From NCBI RefSeq assembly GCF_024349785.1, contig NZ_AP018817.1:1147501-1211500 (forward strand): a DNA stretch of 64,000 nt. Reading direction: 5' to 3'. The notes under the pieces were generated by a model. It searched no databases. It was not told the origin of the DNA and saw only the letters and a list, made by a program, of their open reading frames with translations. The position numbers were made by a program, and so were the translations under genes. Shown here in pieces: positions 26,950 through 35,620 of the stretch (positions within the stretch are counted from its first letter, which is position 1; each line of letters starts with the position of its first letter). The DNA comes from Sphingomonas bisphenolicum. GTDB taxonomy: Bacteria; Pseudomonadota; Alphaproteobacteria; Sphingomonadales; Sphingomonadaceae.

Positions 26950-27537
26950 TCAGGGGTAAAGCAGTCCTTCGCGCCAATCCCCTTGCGCGCCGACGCCGGC
27001 CCGTTCGAACAGGCGGCGCTCGTGCAGCCGATGTTCGCGATCCTGCCAGAACTCGATCCGTTCGGGGGTGAGGCGGAAGCCCGACCAGTGCGGCGGGCGT
27101 GGCACCGGACCTTCTGCGAAGCGGGCGCTGACCGTATCGAAACGGTCCATGAAGGTCTGCCGGTCGGGCAGGGGGCGGGATTGGTCGGACGCCCAGGCGC
27201 CGAGCTGGCTGTCGCGGCTGCGGGTCGCGAAATAGGCGTCGGCGGTCGCGTCGTCGACCGGGCCGACCGCGCCCTCGACGCGGATCTGGCGGCGCAGCGA
27301 TTTCCAGTGAAAGAGCAAGGCGGCATGCGGGTTTTCCAGCAACTCGCCCGCCTTGCGCCCCTCGAAATTGGTGTAGAAGACGAAGCCGTCCGGCCCATGG
27401 CCCTTGAGCAGGACCATGCGGACGGCCGGCCGCCCGCGCGCATCGGCGGTGGCCAGCGCCATGGCGTTGCTATCGTTGATTTCGGTATCGCGCGCTTGGG
27501 CGTACCACTCGTCGAACAGGGCGAAGGGATCGGTCAT
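26950..27537 (-). CDS. pdxH: pyridoxamine 5'-phosphate oxidase
   Basis: The 195-aa FMN enzyme oxidises pyridoxine or pyridoxamine 5'-phosphate to PLP. FMN-binding segments are visible: RPAVRMVLLKGHGPDGFVFY followed by TNFEGRKAGEL, and the C-terminal EFWQDREHRLHERRLF is the family end signature. Length is a little shorter than E. coli PdxH (218 aa), as in other alphaproteobacteria. It is a single gene on the minus strand with a 157-bp upstream-of-symporter gap that shows nothing else. Confidence 0.95.
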   Translation of the reverse strand: MTDPFALFDEWYAQARDTEINDSNAMALATADARGRPAVRMVLLKGHGPDGFVFYTNFEGRKAGELLENPHAALLFHWKSLRRQIRVEGAVGPVDDATADAYFATRSRDSQLGAWASDQSRPLPDRQTFMDRFDTVSARFAEGPVPRPPHWSGFRLTPERIEFWQDREHRLHERRLFERAGVGAQGDWREGLLYP

Positions 27538-27600
27538 GCCCGATCCTTAAGCGGCGGCCCCGGCCCTGTCGATACGCCGCTGTCGATAAGGGGAAGCAGG

Positions 27601-27629
27601 ATCCGGGGCGGCGCATGGCCGCCCCGGAT
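27601..27629 (-). terminator. strong hairpin after the outer-membrane protein gene
   Basis: ATCCGGGGCGGC pairs perfectly with GCCGCCCCGGAT over 12 bp with a five-base loop. It lies 12 bases past the stop of the outer-membrane protein gene. No T-run follows, so it may stabilise the 3' end rather than terminate by itself. Confidence 0.45.
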
Positions 27630-27641
27630 CGCGTGGGTGGA

Positions 27642-28985
27642 TCAGAAGCGAAAGCCCAGGCCCGCCGACCAGCTGGTATAGCTGCCCGCCTTGATCAGGT
27701 TCATGTTGAAGCGGACGAGGTCGCGGGTGTTGCGCGCGCTTTCCTCGCGACCGCGCAGGCCCAGCGACAGCGTCACTTCATGGAATGTGTTGTAATAGAG
27801 CTTGTCGCCCGCATAATTGGTCATGGCATAGCTGACCCGCGCCGACGTGTTGCGCCCCAGCCCCCGGAACTTGAGCGGCAGGTCATAGGCGATGCCGTTG
27901 CGGAACGCCCAGTTCTTCAAGCCCGGATTGACGTTATAGCCGGTGATGCCGGTGCTCAGCGTGGTGGTATAGCCCACCATGTTGCCGATCACGAGCCGGC
28001 CGCGACCCAGGCCGTCGAACACGTAACGGCTGGCGATGGTGGTGGACAGCATGTTGCCGACCGATCCGAGCTGGTCCGACGCCGTGATGCCATAACCGAC
28101 GCGCGGCTCCAGCGACCAGCGGCGGGCGATGACCGGAAATTCGACGCCGACGCCGAACTGGGCGGTGGCGGCGCGCGCGCCGTTCACTTCGGAATAGCTG
28201 ACCGGCAGGTCGAATTTCAGCAGCGCGCGGCCGCCTTCGGTCAGGCGAAAGCTGCGGGCGACGCGCCCGTCGATCCGCATGAAGTCGTAACGACCGCCGT
28301 TCGACGATCCGCCGCTATAATTGGCGCCCATGATCCAGGGATCGCCCGCCGTGTTGGTGCCGCCGCTGGCCGCATCCTGTTCGATCGCCGAATCGCCCGA
28401 CGTCAGGTCGAGGCTCGACCGAATGAGGCCGCTCTGCACCGATCCCGGATTGCCCGCGAGCGGATCGACCGGCGAATAGCGCGCCAGCGACTTGAGCAGC
28501 AGGCGGACCAGCCGTTCGGCCTCTGCATTATCGATATCGTTGAGATAGCTGTCGAACAGGTCGTAGGAGGCCTGTCGCGACGTGCCGTTGAAGCGATTCT
28601 GATAGACTTCGCCCGCGACGTCGAGCGCCGGGATCGAGATACGGAACACCGAACTGTTCACGTCATAATAGCCATAGATGGGCAGCCCCCGGAAATCGAT
28701 CAGGCCGCTGACCGGCAGCAGGTCGTTATAGCGCGCGCCATAGCGTTCGCGCAGCCGCTGCGGATTCATGAAATCCTGCCCGTCATTGGCGATGTCCAGG
28801 CCATAGCTGTCGGTGATCGACACCCCGCCGCCCACGCCCAGCGTCACGCCGATACGGAACAGGCTCTGAATGCCGTCCAGCTGTTGCGGCGAAGGCGGCG
28901 GCGGCCCGACCTGCGCCTGTGCGACGGGCGCCATCGCCCATAGCGCGGCCATCGCGCCAACCGCGCTCCATCCGAATTTATGCAT
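27642..28985 (-). CDS. putative outer-membrane beta-barrel protein
   Basis: The 447-aa protein begins with a signal peptide (hydrophobic core GAMAALWAMAPVAQAQ, cleavage near residue 25) and ends with the barrel-type strand SWSAGLGFRF with a terminal phenylalanine. The C-terminal half alternates hydrophobic and polar residues in many strand-like segments (for example RWSLEPRVGYGITA, GRLVIGNMVGYTT). No family is recognised. The N-terminal third looks like a separate soluble region. Lone gene divergent from dnaJ; a 183-bp region between them carries both promoters. Confidence 0.8.
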   Translation of the reverse strand: MHKFGWSAVGAMAALWAMAPVAQAQVGPPPPSPQQLDGIQSLFRIGVTLGVGGGVSITDSYGLDIANDGQDFMNPQRLRERYGARYNDLLPVSGLIDFRGLPIYGYYDVNSSVFRISIPALDVAGEVYQNRFNGTSRQASYDLFDSYLNDIDNAEAERLVRLLLKSLARYSPVDPLAGNPGSVQSGLIRSSLDLTSGDSAIEQDAASGGTNTAGDPWIMGANYSGGSSNGGRYDFMRIDGRVARSFRLTEGGRALLKFDLPVSYSEVNGARAATAQFGVGVEFPVIARRWSLEPRVGYGITASDQLGSVGNMLSTTIASRYVFDGLGRGRLVIGNMVGYTTTLSTGITGYNVNPGLKNWAFRNGIAYDLPLKFRGLGRNTSARVSYAMTNYAGDKLYYNTFHEVTLSLGLRGREESARNTRDLVRFNMNLIKAGSYTSWSAGLGFRF

Positions 28986-29168
28986 GTTTTACAACCCCCA
29001 AAAGATAGGTCCGCCACCCCGGGGCGGACTGCCTGCCGCTAGCAGCGCGATTTTTCGCGCACATACCCCGGCAGGGGTATCCGACGGCATCAAAGCCACG
29101 CACGGCTTGAATGTCGGCGCGGCATCGTCCACATAGTCGGCAAGTGATGCTTTTGTGCAACAGGTAGA

Positions 29169-30107
29169 ATGATGGCCGATCCCTATTCCCTTCTGGGTGT
29201 GACGCGCAGCGCGACCGATGCGGAGATCAAATCCGCCTATCGCAAGCTCGCCAAGGAGCTTCACCCCGACAAGAACAAGGATAACCCACAGGCGGCGGAC
29301 AAATTCTCCGCCGTCACCAACGCCTATGATCTGCTGTCCGACAAGGACAAGCGCGCCCGTTTCGACCGGGGGGAGATTGACGGCGACGGCAATCCGGCCG
29401 CGCCCTTCGGCTATGGCGGCGGGGGCGGCGGGGGCGGCGGCGGTTTTCGCGGCCAGCCGGGTGGCGGCTTCGATCAGGGCGGGGCGGACTTCGGCGATAT
29501 CTTCGAAGGGCTGTTCGGCGGCGCCGGTCGCCGCGCGGGCGGGGGCGGCGGCTTTGGTGGCGGATTCGGCCGGCAGGCGCCCCCGCAGAAGGGCGCGAAC
29601 GTCGCCTATCGCCTGGCGGTCCAGTTCACCGACGCGGCGACCCTCGCGCCGCAGCGGATCACCTTGCAGGACGGCAAGACCATCGACCTGAAGCTGCCCG
29701 CCGGGGTCGAAAGCGGCACCCAGATGCGCCTGTCGGGCAAGGGGCAGGCCGGGCCGGGCGGTGCGGGCGACGCGATCGTCACGATCGAGGTCAAGTCGCA
29801 CCCCTTCTTCACCCGCGACGGCGACAATGTGCTGCTCGACCTGCCCATCACCCTGGATGAAGCGGTGAAGGGCGGCAAGGTCAAGGTGCCGACCGTCGAC
29901 GGACCGGTCATGCTGGGCGTGACCGCAGGCGCATCCTCCGGCAAGACGCTGCGCCTGCGCGGCAAGGGCTTTACCGGCAAGGACGGCCAGCGCGGCGACC
30001 AGTTGGTGACGATCCAGATCGACGTGCCGTCCGACGACCCGGCGATCAAGGCGCTGGTCGAAAGCTGGCAGGACGAACGGCCGGTGCGCGCCCATCTGGG
30101 CGTGTGA
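29169..30107 (+). CDS. DnaJ-type co-chaperone without zinc finger (CbpA-like)
   Basis: The 312-aa protein has a J domain (residues 4-68) with the HPD motif at 32-34, which stimulates DnaK's ATPase. A long Gly-rich/Gly-Phe linker (about 80-140) follows, then two C-terminal substrate-binding beta domains (about 145-305; for example DLPITLDEAVKGGKVKVPT). The four CxxCxGxG zinc-finger repeats of DnaJ are absent, so it is a type II/CbpA-like protein. Two adjacent ATGs (29169, 29172) can serve as start. It lies 15 bases before the BrkB-family gene. Confidence 0.9.
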   Translation: MMADPYSLLGVTRSATDAEIKSAYRKLAKELHPDKNKDNPQAADKFSAVTNAYDLLSDKDKRARFDRGEIDGDGNPAAPFGYGGGGGGGGGGFRGQPGGGFDQGGADFGDIFEGLFGGAGRRAGGGGGFGGGFGRQAPPQKGANVAYRLAVQFTDAATLAPQRITLQDGKTIDLKLPAGVESGTQMRLSGKGQAGPGGAGDAIVTIEVKSHPFFTRDGDNVLLDLPITLDEAVKGGKVKVPTVDGPVMLGVTAGASSGKTLRLRGKGFTGKDGQRGDQLVTIQIDVPSDDPAIKALVESWQDERPVRAHLGV

Positions 30108-30122
30108 TGCGTTAACCCGCCC

Positions 30123-31088
30123 ATGCCGATGCCATCGCCCCTGTCGCCCGAATCCCGCCGCCAGGTGGCGCAGGAGGCGCGGGCGCATTTCCATCGGCAG
30201 ATGGACCGGGTGCGGCCCGGTTCCCAATTGTTCGAGGTGGTGAAGCGGGTCGCGGTCGGCACCTATAGCGACGGCTTCATCCATGCCGGCAATCTGGCCT
30301 ATCTGTCGCTGATGACGCTCTTTCCCTTCTTCATCGTCGCGGCGGCGGTGGCGAGCATCTTCGGTCGCACGCAGGACGGGGTGCAGGCAGTCAACGCCTT
30401 CCTTTACACCGTGCCGCGCGGCGTCGCCGATGTGGTGCGCCAACCGATCAGCGACGTGCTGACCGCGCGCAGCGGCCCGCTGCTGTGGCTGGGCGGCCTG
30501 GTCGGGCTGTGGACGGTGGGCAGCCTGATCGAGACGATCCGCGACATCCTGCGCCGCGCTTATGGCACCAAAAGCACCAAGCCCTTCTGGCGCTATCGGC
30601 TGGGCGCGATCGGCATCACCCTGGTCAGCGTCTTCGCGCTGATGTTCGCTTTTTCTTTGCAGGTCGCGATCACCGGCCTCGACCAGTTTCTCCATCAGAT
30701 ACTGCCCTGGGCGGACGAAGCGATCGGTCTGGTCGCTTCGGCCAGGCTGGTGCCGATGGCGATAACCTGCCTCGCCTTATGGTCGCTGTTCGCGGCCCTG
30801 ACCCCCACCGCCTATAAGCCGCGCCGCTTTCCCAAATGGCCCGGTGCGGTCGCGACATCGCTCTGGTGGTACGGCACCGTGCTGCTCTTGCCGCCCACCC
30901 TGTCGCTGCTCGGCGGCTATGGCCGGACCTATGGCAGTCTGGCGGGTGTCATGATCACCCTCATTTTTTTCTTTCTCGTCGGGCTTGGCGTGGTAATTGG
31001 CGCGGAATTGAATGCGGCGCTGGCGGAATTTCCCGAAGAGGAACTGGACGCGGCGGCGAAGGACCAAGGGAACGGAACGACGATATGA
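30123..31088 (+). CDS. YihY/BrkB family membrane protein
   Basis: The 321-aa inner-membrane protein has about six transmembrane helices and matches YihY/virulence-factor BrkB (old name ribonuclease BN): HAGNLAYLSLMTLFPFFIV near residue 58 and, at the C-terminal side, GSLAGVMITLIFFFLVGLGVVIGAELNAAL. The RNase assignment has been withdrawn for this family and no transport activity is settled. Its stop overlaps the fabI start by ATGA, so it is co-translated with fabI. Confidence 0.92.
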   Translation: MPMPSPLSPESRRQVAQEARAHFHRQMDRVRPGSQLFEVVKRVAVGTYSDGFIHAGNLAYLSLMTLFPFFIVAAAVASIFGRTQDGVQAVNAFLYTVPRGVADVVRQPISDVLTARSGPLLWLGGLVGLWTVGSLIETIRDILRRAYGTKSTKPFWRYRLGAIGITLVSVFALMFAFSLQVAITGLDQFLHQILPWADEAIGLVASARLVPMAITCLALWSLFAALTPTAYKPRRFPKWPGAVATSLWWYGTVLLLPPTLSLLGGYGRTYGSLAGVMITLIFFFLVGLGVVIGAELNAALAEFPEEELDAAAKDQGNGTTI

Positions 31089-31891
31089 ACGGCTTGATGG
31101 CAGGAAAGCGCGGGCTCATCATGGGGCTGGCGAACGACAAGTCGCTCGCCTGGGGCATTGCCCAGCAATTGCACGCGCAGGGCGCGGAACTGGCCTTTTC
31201 CTATCAGGGCGACGCGCTGGCCAAGCGCGTGCGGCCTTTGGCGGAGCAGGTCGGCTCGGATTTCCTGATCGACTGCGACGTCACCGACATGGACAAGCTG
31301 GATGCGGCGTTCGCCGAGCTGGAAGCGCGCTGGGGCACGATCGATTTCGTGGTCCACGCGATCGGCTTTTCCGACAAGAACGAACTGCGCGGCCTCTATG
31401 TCGACACCAGCCTGGATAATTTCCTGCTGACCATGAACGTCTCTGCCTACAGTTTTGTGGCAGTCACGAAGCGCGCCCGCGCACTGATGCCGAACGGCGG
31501 CAGCATCCTGACCCTGTCCTATTATGGCGCGGAAAAGGTCATCCCCCATTATAACGTCATGGGCGTGGCGAAGGCGGCGCTGGAAACCAGCGTCAAATAT
31601 CTGGCGATGGACCTCGGCCCGGAAAATATCCGCGTTAACGCCATCTCCGCCGGCCCGATCAAGACGCTGGCGGCCAGCGGCATCGGCGATTTCCGCTACA
31701 TCTTGAAGTGGAACGAACTGAACTCGCCGCTGCGCCGCAATGTCACGATCGAGGATGTCGGCGGCGCGGGCCTCTATCTGCTGTCGGATCTGGCGTCGGG
31801 CGTGACCGGCGAAATCCACCATGTCGATGCGGGCTACAATGTCATCGGCATGAAGGCCGAAGACGCACCGGACATCGCGCTGGATAAGTGA
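31085..31891 (+). CDS. fabI: enoyl-[acyl-carrier-protein] reductase (NADH)
   Basis: The 268-aa short-chain dehydrogenase reduces trans-2-enoyl-ACP in the last step of each fatty acid elongation round. The FabI pattern Y-x6-Y-x6-K is exact: Y146 in LSYYGAE, Y156 and K163 in HYNVMGVAKAALE (in outline), and GLANDKSLAWGIA binds NAD. It is the target class of triclosan and isoniazid-type inhibitors. The start overlaps the BrkB stop (ATGA). A repeat-bracketed DUF559 gene follows. Confidence 0.96.
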   Translation: MNGLMAGKRGLIMGLANDKSLAWGIAQQLHAQGAELAFSYQGDALAKRVRPLAEQVGSDFLIDCDVTDMDKLDAAFAELEARWGTIDFVVHAIGFSDKNELRGLYVDTSLDNFLLTMNVSAYSFVAVTKRARALMPNGGSILTLSYYGAEKVIPHYNVMGVAKAALETSVKYLAMDLGPENIRVNAISAGPIKTLAASGIGDFRYILKWNELNSPLRRNVTIEDVGGAGLYLLSDLASGVTGEIHHVDAGYNVIGMKAEDAPDIALDK

Positions 31892-31903
31892 TACCTAAAA
31901 AAG

Positions 31904-31962
31904 CCCTCTCCCCTCGGGGGAGAGGGAGGGGCCCGTCGCGAAGCGATGGGAGGGTGAGGGGG
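31904..31962. repeat. two-hairpin inverted repeat, left copy (upstream of DUF559 gene)
   Basis: The left element has an outer hairpin CTCTCCCC-TC-GGGGGAGAG, then an inner one CCCGTCG-CGAAG-CGATGGG, and ends GGTGAGGGGG. Its reverse complement recurs at 32320-32381 with about the same layout and compensating changes. It lies between the fabI stop and the DUF559 start. Confidence 0.85.
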
Positions 31963-31964
31963 CC

Positions 31965-32390
31965 ATGCGACGACCTGATCCTGAAAATGCTGACTCCCTG
32001 AACAGGGCGCGCGCCATGCGTCGTGATCCGACCGAACCAGAAAAGCGACTTTGGTCGAAACTGCGCGACCGGCAGTTGGGCGGCGTCAAGTTTCGCCGAC
32101 AGGTCTGGCTGGCGGGCTTCATTGTGGATTTCTACGCCGCCGATCTCCGGCTGGTTATCGAAGTTGACGGCGACGACCACGCCGCTAGGGAAGCAGCCGA
32201 TGAGAAGCGATCCCTGATATTGCAACGCGAAGGGTTTCGGATCATCCGTTTCGCCAATGCGGATGTGATGCGTAATATCGAAGGGGTTTTGGAGACAATA
32301 TCGATGACGGCGCGCCTTGCCCCCTCACCTTCCCACTCGCCTGCGCCGAGCGGGCCCCTTCCTCTCCCCCAAGGGGAGAGGAAAATATGA
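31965..32390 (+). CDS. DUF559 domain protein (Vsr-like endonuclease fold)
   Basis: The 141-aa protein carries a DUF559 domain: [20 protein letters not shown], then [20 protein letters not shown] and [10 protein letters not shown], which form the D-x(n)-E-x-D pattern of very-short-patch-repair-type PD-(D/E)XK nucleases (segments at residues 19-38, 41-60, 63-72 in outline). The domain ends near residue 115. The last 25 residues ([18 protein letters not shown]) are simply the translation of the right-hand inverted repeat. Nuclease activity is inferred from fold. Its stop overlaps the aroC ATG. Confidence 0.85.
   Translation: MRRPDPENADSLNRARAMRRDPTEPEKRLWSKLRDRQLGGVKFRRQVWLAGFIVDFYAADLRLVIEVDGDDHAAREAADEKRSLILQREGFRIIRFANADVMRNIEGVLETISMTARLAPSPSHSPAPSGPLPLPQGERKI
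32320..32381. repeat. two-hairpin inverted repeat, right copy (3' end of DUF559, aroC ribosome site)
   Basis: The reverse complement of this element matches 31904-31962 base for base over most of its length, with an inner stem CCCGCTCG...CGAGTGGG where the left copy has CCCGTCG...CGATGGG. The AAGGGGAGAGG at its end is the apparent ribosome site of aroC six bases before the ATG. Confidence 0.85.
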
Positions 32391-33481
32391 GTTTCAACAG
32401 TTTCGGTCGCGTCTTCCGCTTCACCACTTGGGGCGAGAGCCATGGTCCTGCCATCGGTGTAGTCGTCGACGGCTGCCCTCCCGGCCTCCCTTTAAGCGAA
32501 ACCGACATCCAGCCCTGGCTCGACCTGCGCAAGCCGGGCACGTCCAAATTCACCACCCAGCGGCGCGAAGCCGATGAGGTCCGCATCCTGTCCGGCGTGT
32601 TCGAAGGGCGCACCACCGGCACGCCCATCAGCCTGATGATCGAAAATACCGACCAGCGGTCGAAGGATTATTCCGACGTCGCCAAGGCGTACCGCCCCGG
32701 CCATGCCGACTATGCCTATGACGCCAAATATGGCTTCCGCGACTATCGTGGCGGCGGACGCTCCTCGGCGCGCGAGACGGCCAGCCGGGTCGCAGCGGGC
32801 GCGGTCGCCCGCGCGGTCATTCCCGAAGTCGATATCTTCGCCTATGTCAGTGAAATCGGCGGCGACGCGATCGACTACGATAATTTCGATGCCGCCCAGA
32901 TCGGCCAGAATCCCTTCTTCTGCCCGGATGCGGAGGCCGCCGTCCGCTGGGAAGCGCTGGTCGATAGCGCGCGTCTGGACGGATCGTCGCTCGGCGCGGT
33001 GGTTGAATGCGTCGCGTCGGGCGTCCCGGCGGGGTGGGGCGCGCCGCTCTACGCCAAGCTCGACAGCGAACTGGCCAGCGCGATGATGAGCATCAATGCG
33101 GTCAAGGGTGTCGAGATCGGCGACGGTTTCGCCGCCGCCCGGCTGCGCGGCGAGCAGAATGCCGATCCCATGCGGCCTGCTGCGGATGGGGGCAATGACG
33201 GTCCCATCTTCCTCGCCAACCATGCCGGCGGCATTGCCGGGGGCATTTCGACGGGCCAGCCGGTCAAGGTCCGCATCGCTTTCAAGCCGACCAGCTCGAT
33301 CCTGATCCCGGTCGAAACCGTGACGCGCGAAGGTGAAGCATCGGACATCGTCACCAGGGGGCGTCACGATCCCTGCGTCGGCATCCGCGGCGTGCCGGTG
33401 GTCGAAGCGATGATGGCGCTGGTGCTGGCCGACCAGAAGCTGCTCCACCGCGCGCAATGTGGCGATCGGGACGACGACTGA
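32387..33481 (+). CDS. aroC: chorismate synthase
   Basis: The 364-aa FMN-dependent enzyme makes chorismate from EPSP, the last step of the shikimate pathway. Family signatures: [20 protein letters not shown] near the start, [29 protein letters not shown] and [20 protein letters not shown] segments, and [17 protein letters not shown] near the end. The start overlaps the DUF559 stop by ATGA, and its ribosome site lies in the right inverted repeat, so translation of aroC may be coupled to the DUF559 gene. Confidence 0.97.
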   Translation: MSFNSFGRVFRFTTWGESHGPAIGVVVDGCPPGLPLSETDIQPWLDLRKPGTSKFTTQRREADEVRILSGVFEGRTTGTPISLMIENTDQRSKDYSDVAKAYRPGHADYAYDAKYGFRDYRGGGRSSARETASRVAAGAVARAVIPEVDIFAYVSEIGGDAIDYDNFDAAQIGQNPFFCPDAEAAVRWEALVDSARLDGSSLGAVVECVASGVPAGWGAPLYAKLDSELASAMMSINAVKGVEIGDGFAAARLRGEQNADPMRPAADGGNDGPIFLANHAGGIAGGISTGQPVKVRIAFKPTSSILIPVETVTREGEASDIVTRGRHDPCVGIRGVPVVEAMMALVLADQKLLHRAQCGDRDDD

Positions 33482-33776
33482 CGCGCCGAACCGCGCCAAT
33501 CCCGCGCCCAACGTCGAATCGACGCGAGACGACTCGCTTCTATTACGATAGGATGACGGTCATCGCCCGCGGGAGGGCGAGCGGCAGAGCGTAAGCATGG
33601 GGAGCGTCATTACGCGTCAAAGCGTTTTTCTCGAAAAACGCTGAGATTAAAAATGCGGATTGACGGTCAAAACGTCCCCTTAAAGCCGCGACACGGGCCA
33701 GCCATGCAACCATGGCTGGCCCATTTCGTTTCACCCCTGAAAGGACACGCGACCACGCGATCCGCAGGGGGGCCAT
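33482..33776 (+). other. hairpin-rich non-coding stretch before the SLC13-type permease
   Basis: This 295-bp region holds no convincing gene. Three inverted repeats lie in order: TCGCCC-GCGGGA-GGGCGA (33563-33580), AGCGTTTTT-CTCG-AAAAACGCT (33621-33642) and GGGCCAGCCATG-CAAC-CATGGCTGGCCC (33695-33722). The last is followed by ATTTCGTTT and may end the aroC transcript or act as an attenuator in a long leader. No known riboswitch class is recognised. Confidence 0.6.
33695..33731 (+). terminator. 12-bp perfect hairpin, terminator or attenuator
   Basis: GGGCCAGCCATG pairs with CATGGCTGGCCC around a CAAC loop, followed by ATTTCGTTT. It lies 214 bases after aroC and about 55 bases before the SLC13-type permease start, so either an aroC terminator or a leader attenuator fits. 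Confidence 0.6.
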
Positions 33777-35558
33777 ATGCATTTCATCACCGCGCTGCTG
33801 GGCGTCTACCGCGCGGAAATCGGCCTGCTCATCCTTGCCTGCATGTTCGTCGCCTTCGTGCGCGAACGCTATTCGCCGACCGTCATCGCCGTGGTCGGCG
33901 CCTGCGCCTACGGCATCTTCGGGATGCTGAATGAAAAGGCGATGTTCTCCGTCTTTTCCAACAGCGCGCCGCTGACGGTCGGGGCGATGTTCGTCCTGTC
34001 GGGCGCGCTGGTCCGCACCGGCGTCATCGGTCGTGTCGCCGATCTCATCATGACCCGCGCGGAACGGCATCCGCGCATCGCGCTGGCCGAAGTGGCGCTG
34101 GGCGCATTGCTGCTGTCGGCCTTCCTCAACAACACCCCGGTCGTCGTGCTGCTGATCCCGATCATGTTCAAACTGGCGCAGGCGACCGGTTATCCGGTCA
34201 AGAAGCTGCTGATCCCGATGAACGTGATCGCGGTTCTGGGTGGTTGCCTGACCTTGGTCGGCACCTCCACCAATCTGGTCGTGGCGGGGATCGCGGCCGA
34301 ACAGGGGATGGACCGGTTCGGGATTTTCGACATCAGCCTTTATGGCGCGGCTGGCGCGGCGGCGGGCATCGTGGCGCTGCTCTGCCTGTCCTTTCTGCTG
34401 CCCAGCGATCCCCCGTCGATCGCGGGCGAGGATGGCGGCGCGGTGCAGGATTATCTGACCGAACTCGTCGTACCGCAGGACAGCGACGATATCGGGCGCG
34501 AAATCGGGGCGCTGGGCCTGTTCGGGCGATCGGTGCAATTGCTCGGCCTCAAGCGTGGCGGCGACATCAGGCGACAGGAACTGGACGCGGAGGAATTGCG
34601 TTCCGGCGACCATCTGATCGTGCGGGCGGATGGCGCTGCGATCATGACATTGCGCGAATCGGGCCGATTCGAACTGGGCGTCGCCGCCGATTCGCGCACC
34701 AGCGCGCAGGATGGCACCGTGGTCGAGGCGATGATCGCGCCCAGCCACCCGTCGATCGGCGAGCGGTTGATGGACATTCCCTTCCTCCATGCCCTGCGCG
34801 TGCGGATCATCGGCATCCATCGCGCACGCCACCTGCCCGGCCCCGATCTCGCCGAAACCCGCGTTCGCGGCGCGGACCGGCTGCTGGTGGCCGGCGGCGA
34901 CGATGCGATGCGTGCGCTCAGGGACAATCCGCACCTGATCGGCGTCGATATCAGCCGCACCCGCGCCTTTCGCCCGCGCAAGGCTTGGATCGCCATCGCT
35001 GCGATGGCGGGCGCGGTGCTGCTGTCCGCCTTCGACGTGGTCGGCATCGGCCTGGCCGCCGTGATCGCCGTGGGCTTGATCCTGGTCACCCGCTGCATCG
35101 ACCCGGAAGAAGCCTGGGGCGCGATCGACGGCGACACGTTGATCCTCATCTTCGCCATGCTGGCCGTGGGTCTCGCGCTGGAACAGGCGGGCAGCGTCGC
35201 GCTGATGGTCGGCTGGATCACCCCGTTGATGCAGGTCGCGCCGGTCTGGACGCTTGTCTTCATCGTCTATTTCGCGTCGCTGATCCTCTCTGAACTGCTC
35301 AGCAACAATGCGGTCGCGGCGCTGCTGACGCCCATCACGATTGCGTTGGCGCATCAGTTGGGCGTGGACCCGCGTCCGCTGGTGATCGCGCTGATGATCG
35401 GCGCGTCGGCCTGTTTCGCCACGCCGATCGGCTATCAGACCAATGCGCTGGTCTATGCGGCGGGTGACTATCGCTTCGCCGATTTCGTGCGGATCGGCGT
35501 GCCGATCAACATCGTCGTCGGGCTGGCGGTGTGCAGCGCACTGGTCCTTCTGGGCTGA
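33777..35558 (+). CDS. SLC13-type permease with central TrkA-C domain
   Basis: The 593-aa inner-membrane protein has two blocks of transmembrane helices separated by a soluble part (about residues 200-400) that resembles RCK/TrkA-C domains (ELDAEELRSGDHLIVRADGAA, in outline, and a second GADRLLVAGGDDAM). The SLC13/CitT-type motifs are NNTPVVVLLIPIMFKLA with GGCLTLVGTSTNLVV in the first half and NNAVAALLTPITIALA with CFATPIGYQTNALV in the second. Such proteins move sulfate, dicarboxylates or other anions with cations; the substrate is not readable. It starts after CAGGGGGG. Confidence 0.93.
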   Translation: MHFITALLGVYRAEIGLLILACMFVAFVRERYSPTVIAVVGACAYGIFGMLNEKAMFSVFSNSAPLTVGAMFVLSGALVRTGVIGRVADLIMTRAERHPRIALAEVALGALLLSAFLNNTPVVVLLIPIMFKLAQATGYPVKKLLIPMNVIAVLGGCLTLVGTSTNLVVAGIAAEQGMDRFGIFDISLYGAAGAAAGIVALLCLSFLLPSDPPSIAGEDGGAVQDYLTELVVPQDSDDIGREIGALGLFGRSVQLLGLKRGGDIRRQELDAEELRSGDHLIVRADGAAIMTLRESGRFELGVAADSRTSAQDGTVVEAMIAPSHPSIGERLMDIPFLHALRVRIIGIHRARHLPGPDLAETRVRGADRLLVAGGDDAMRALRDNPHLIGVDISRTRAFRPRKAWIAIAAMAGAVLLSAFDVVGIGLAAVIAVGLILVTRCIDPEEAWGAIDGDTLILIFAMLAVGLALEQAGSVALMVGWITPLMQVAPVWTLVFIVYFASLILSELLSNNAVAALLTPITIALAHQLGVDPRPLVIALMIGASACFATPIGYQTNALVYAAGDYRFADFVRIGVPINIVVGLAVCSALVLLG

Positions 35559-35620
35559 ACTGGCCCTGTTCCCGCGGCTGCGGTCGCGCCATCACCGCGC
35601 AAATGCACGAGGATTACCGT

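Noticed and set aside
28989..30695. 568-codon minus-strand frame opposite the dnaJ and BrkB genes
   Set aside because: It crosses two well-supported genes and is low-complexity in composition; it is a third-position GC effect, not a gene.
33563..33722. Known riboswitch (for example mini-ykkC) before the SLC13-type permease
   Set aside because: The loops do not carry the expected ACGR sequences and no other class was recognised, so only a generic structured leader is reported.
33543..35354. 603-codon minus-strand frame opposite the SLC13-type permease
   Set aside because: Composition is dominated by Arg, Asp, Gln and His in repeats; the permease motifs on the plus strand are unambiguous.
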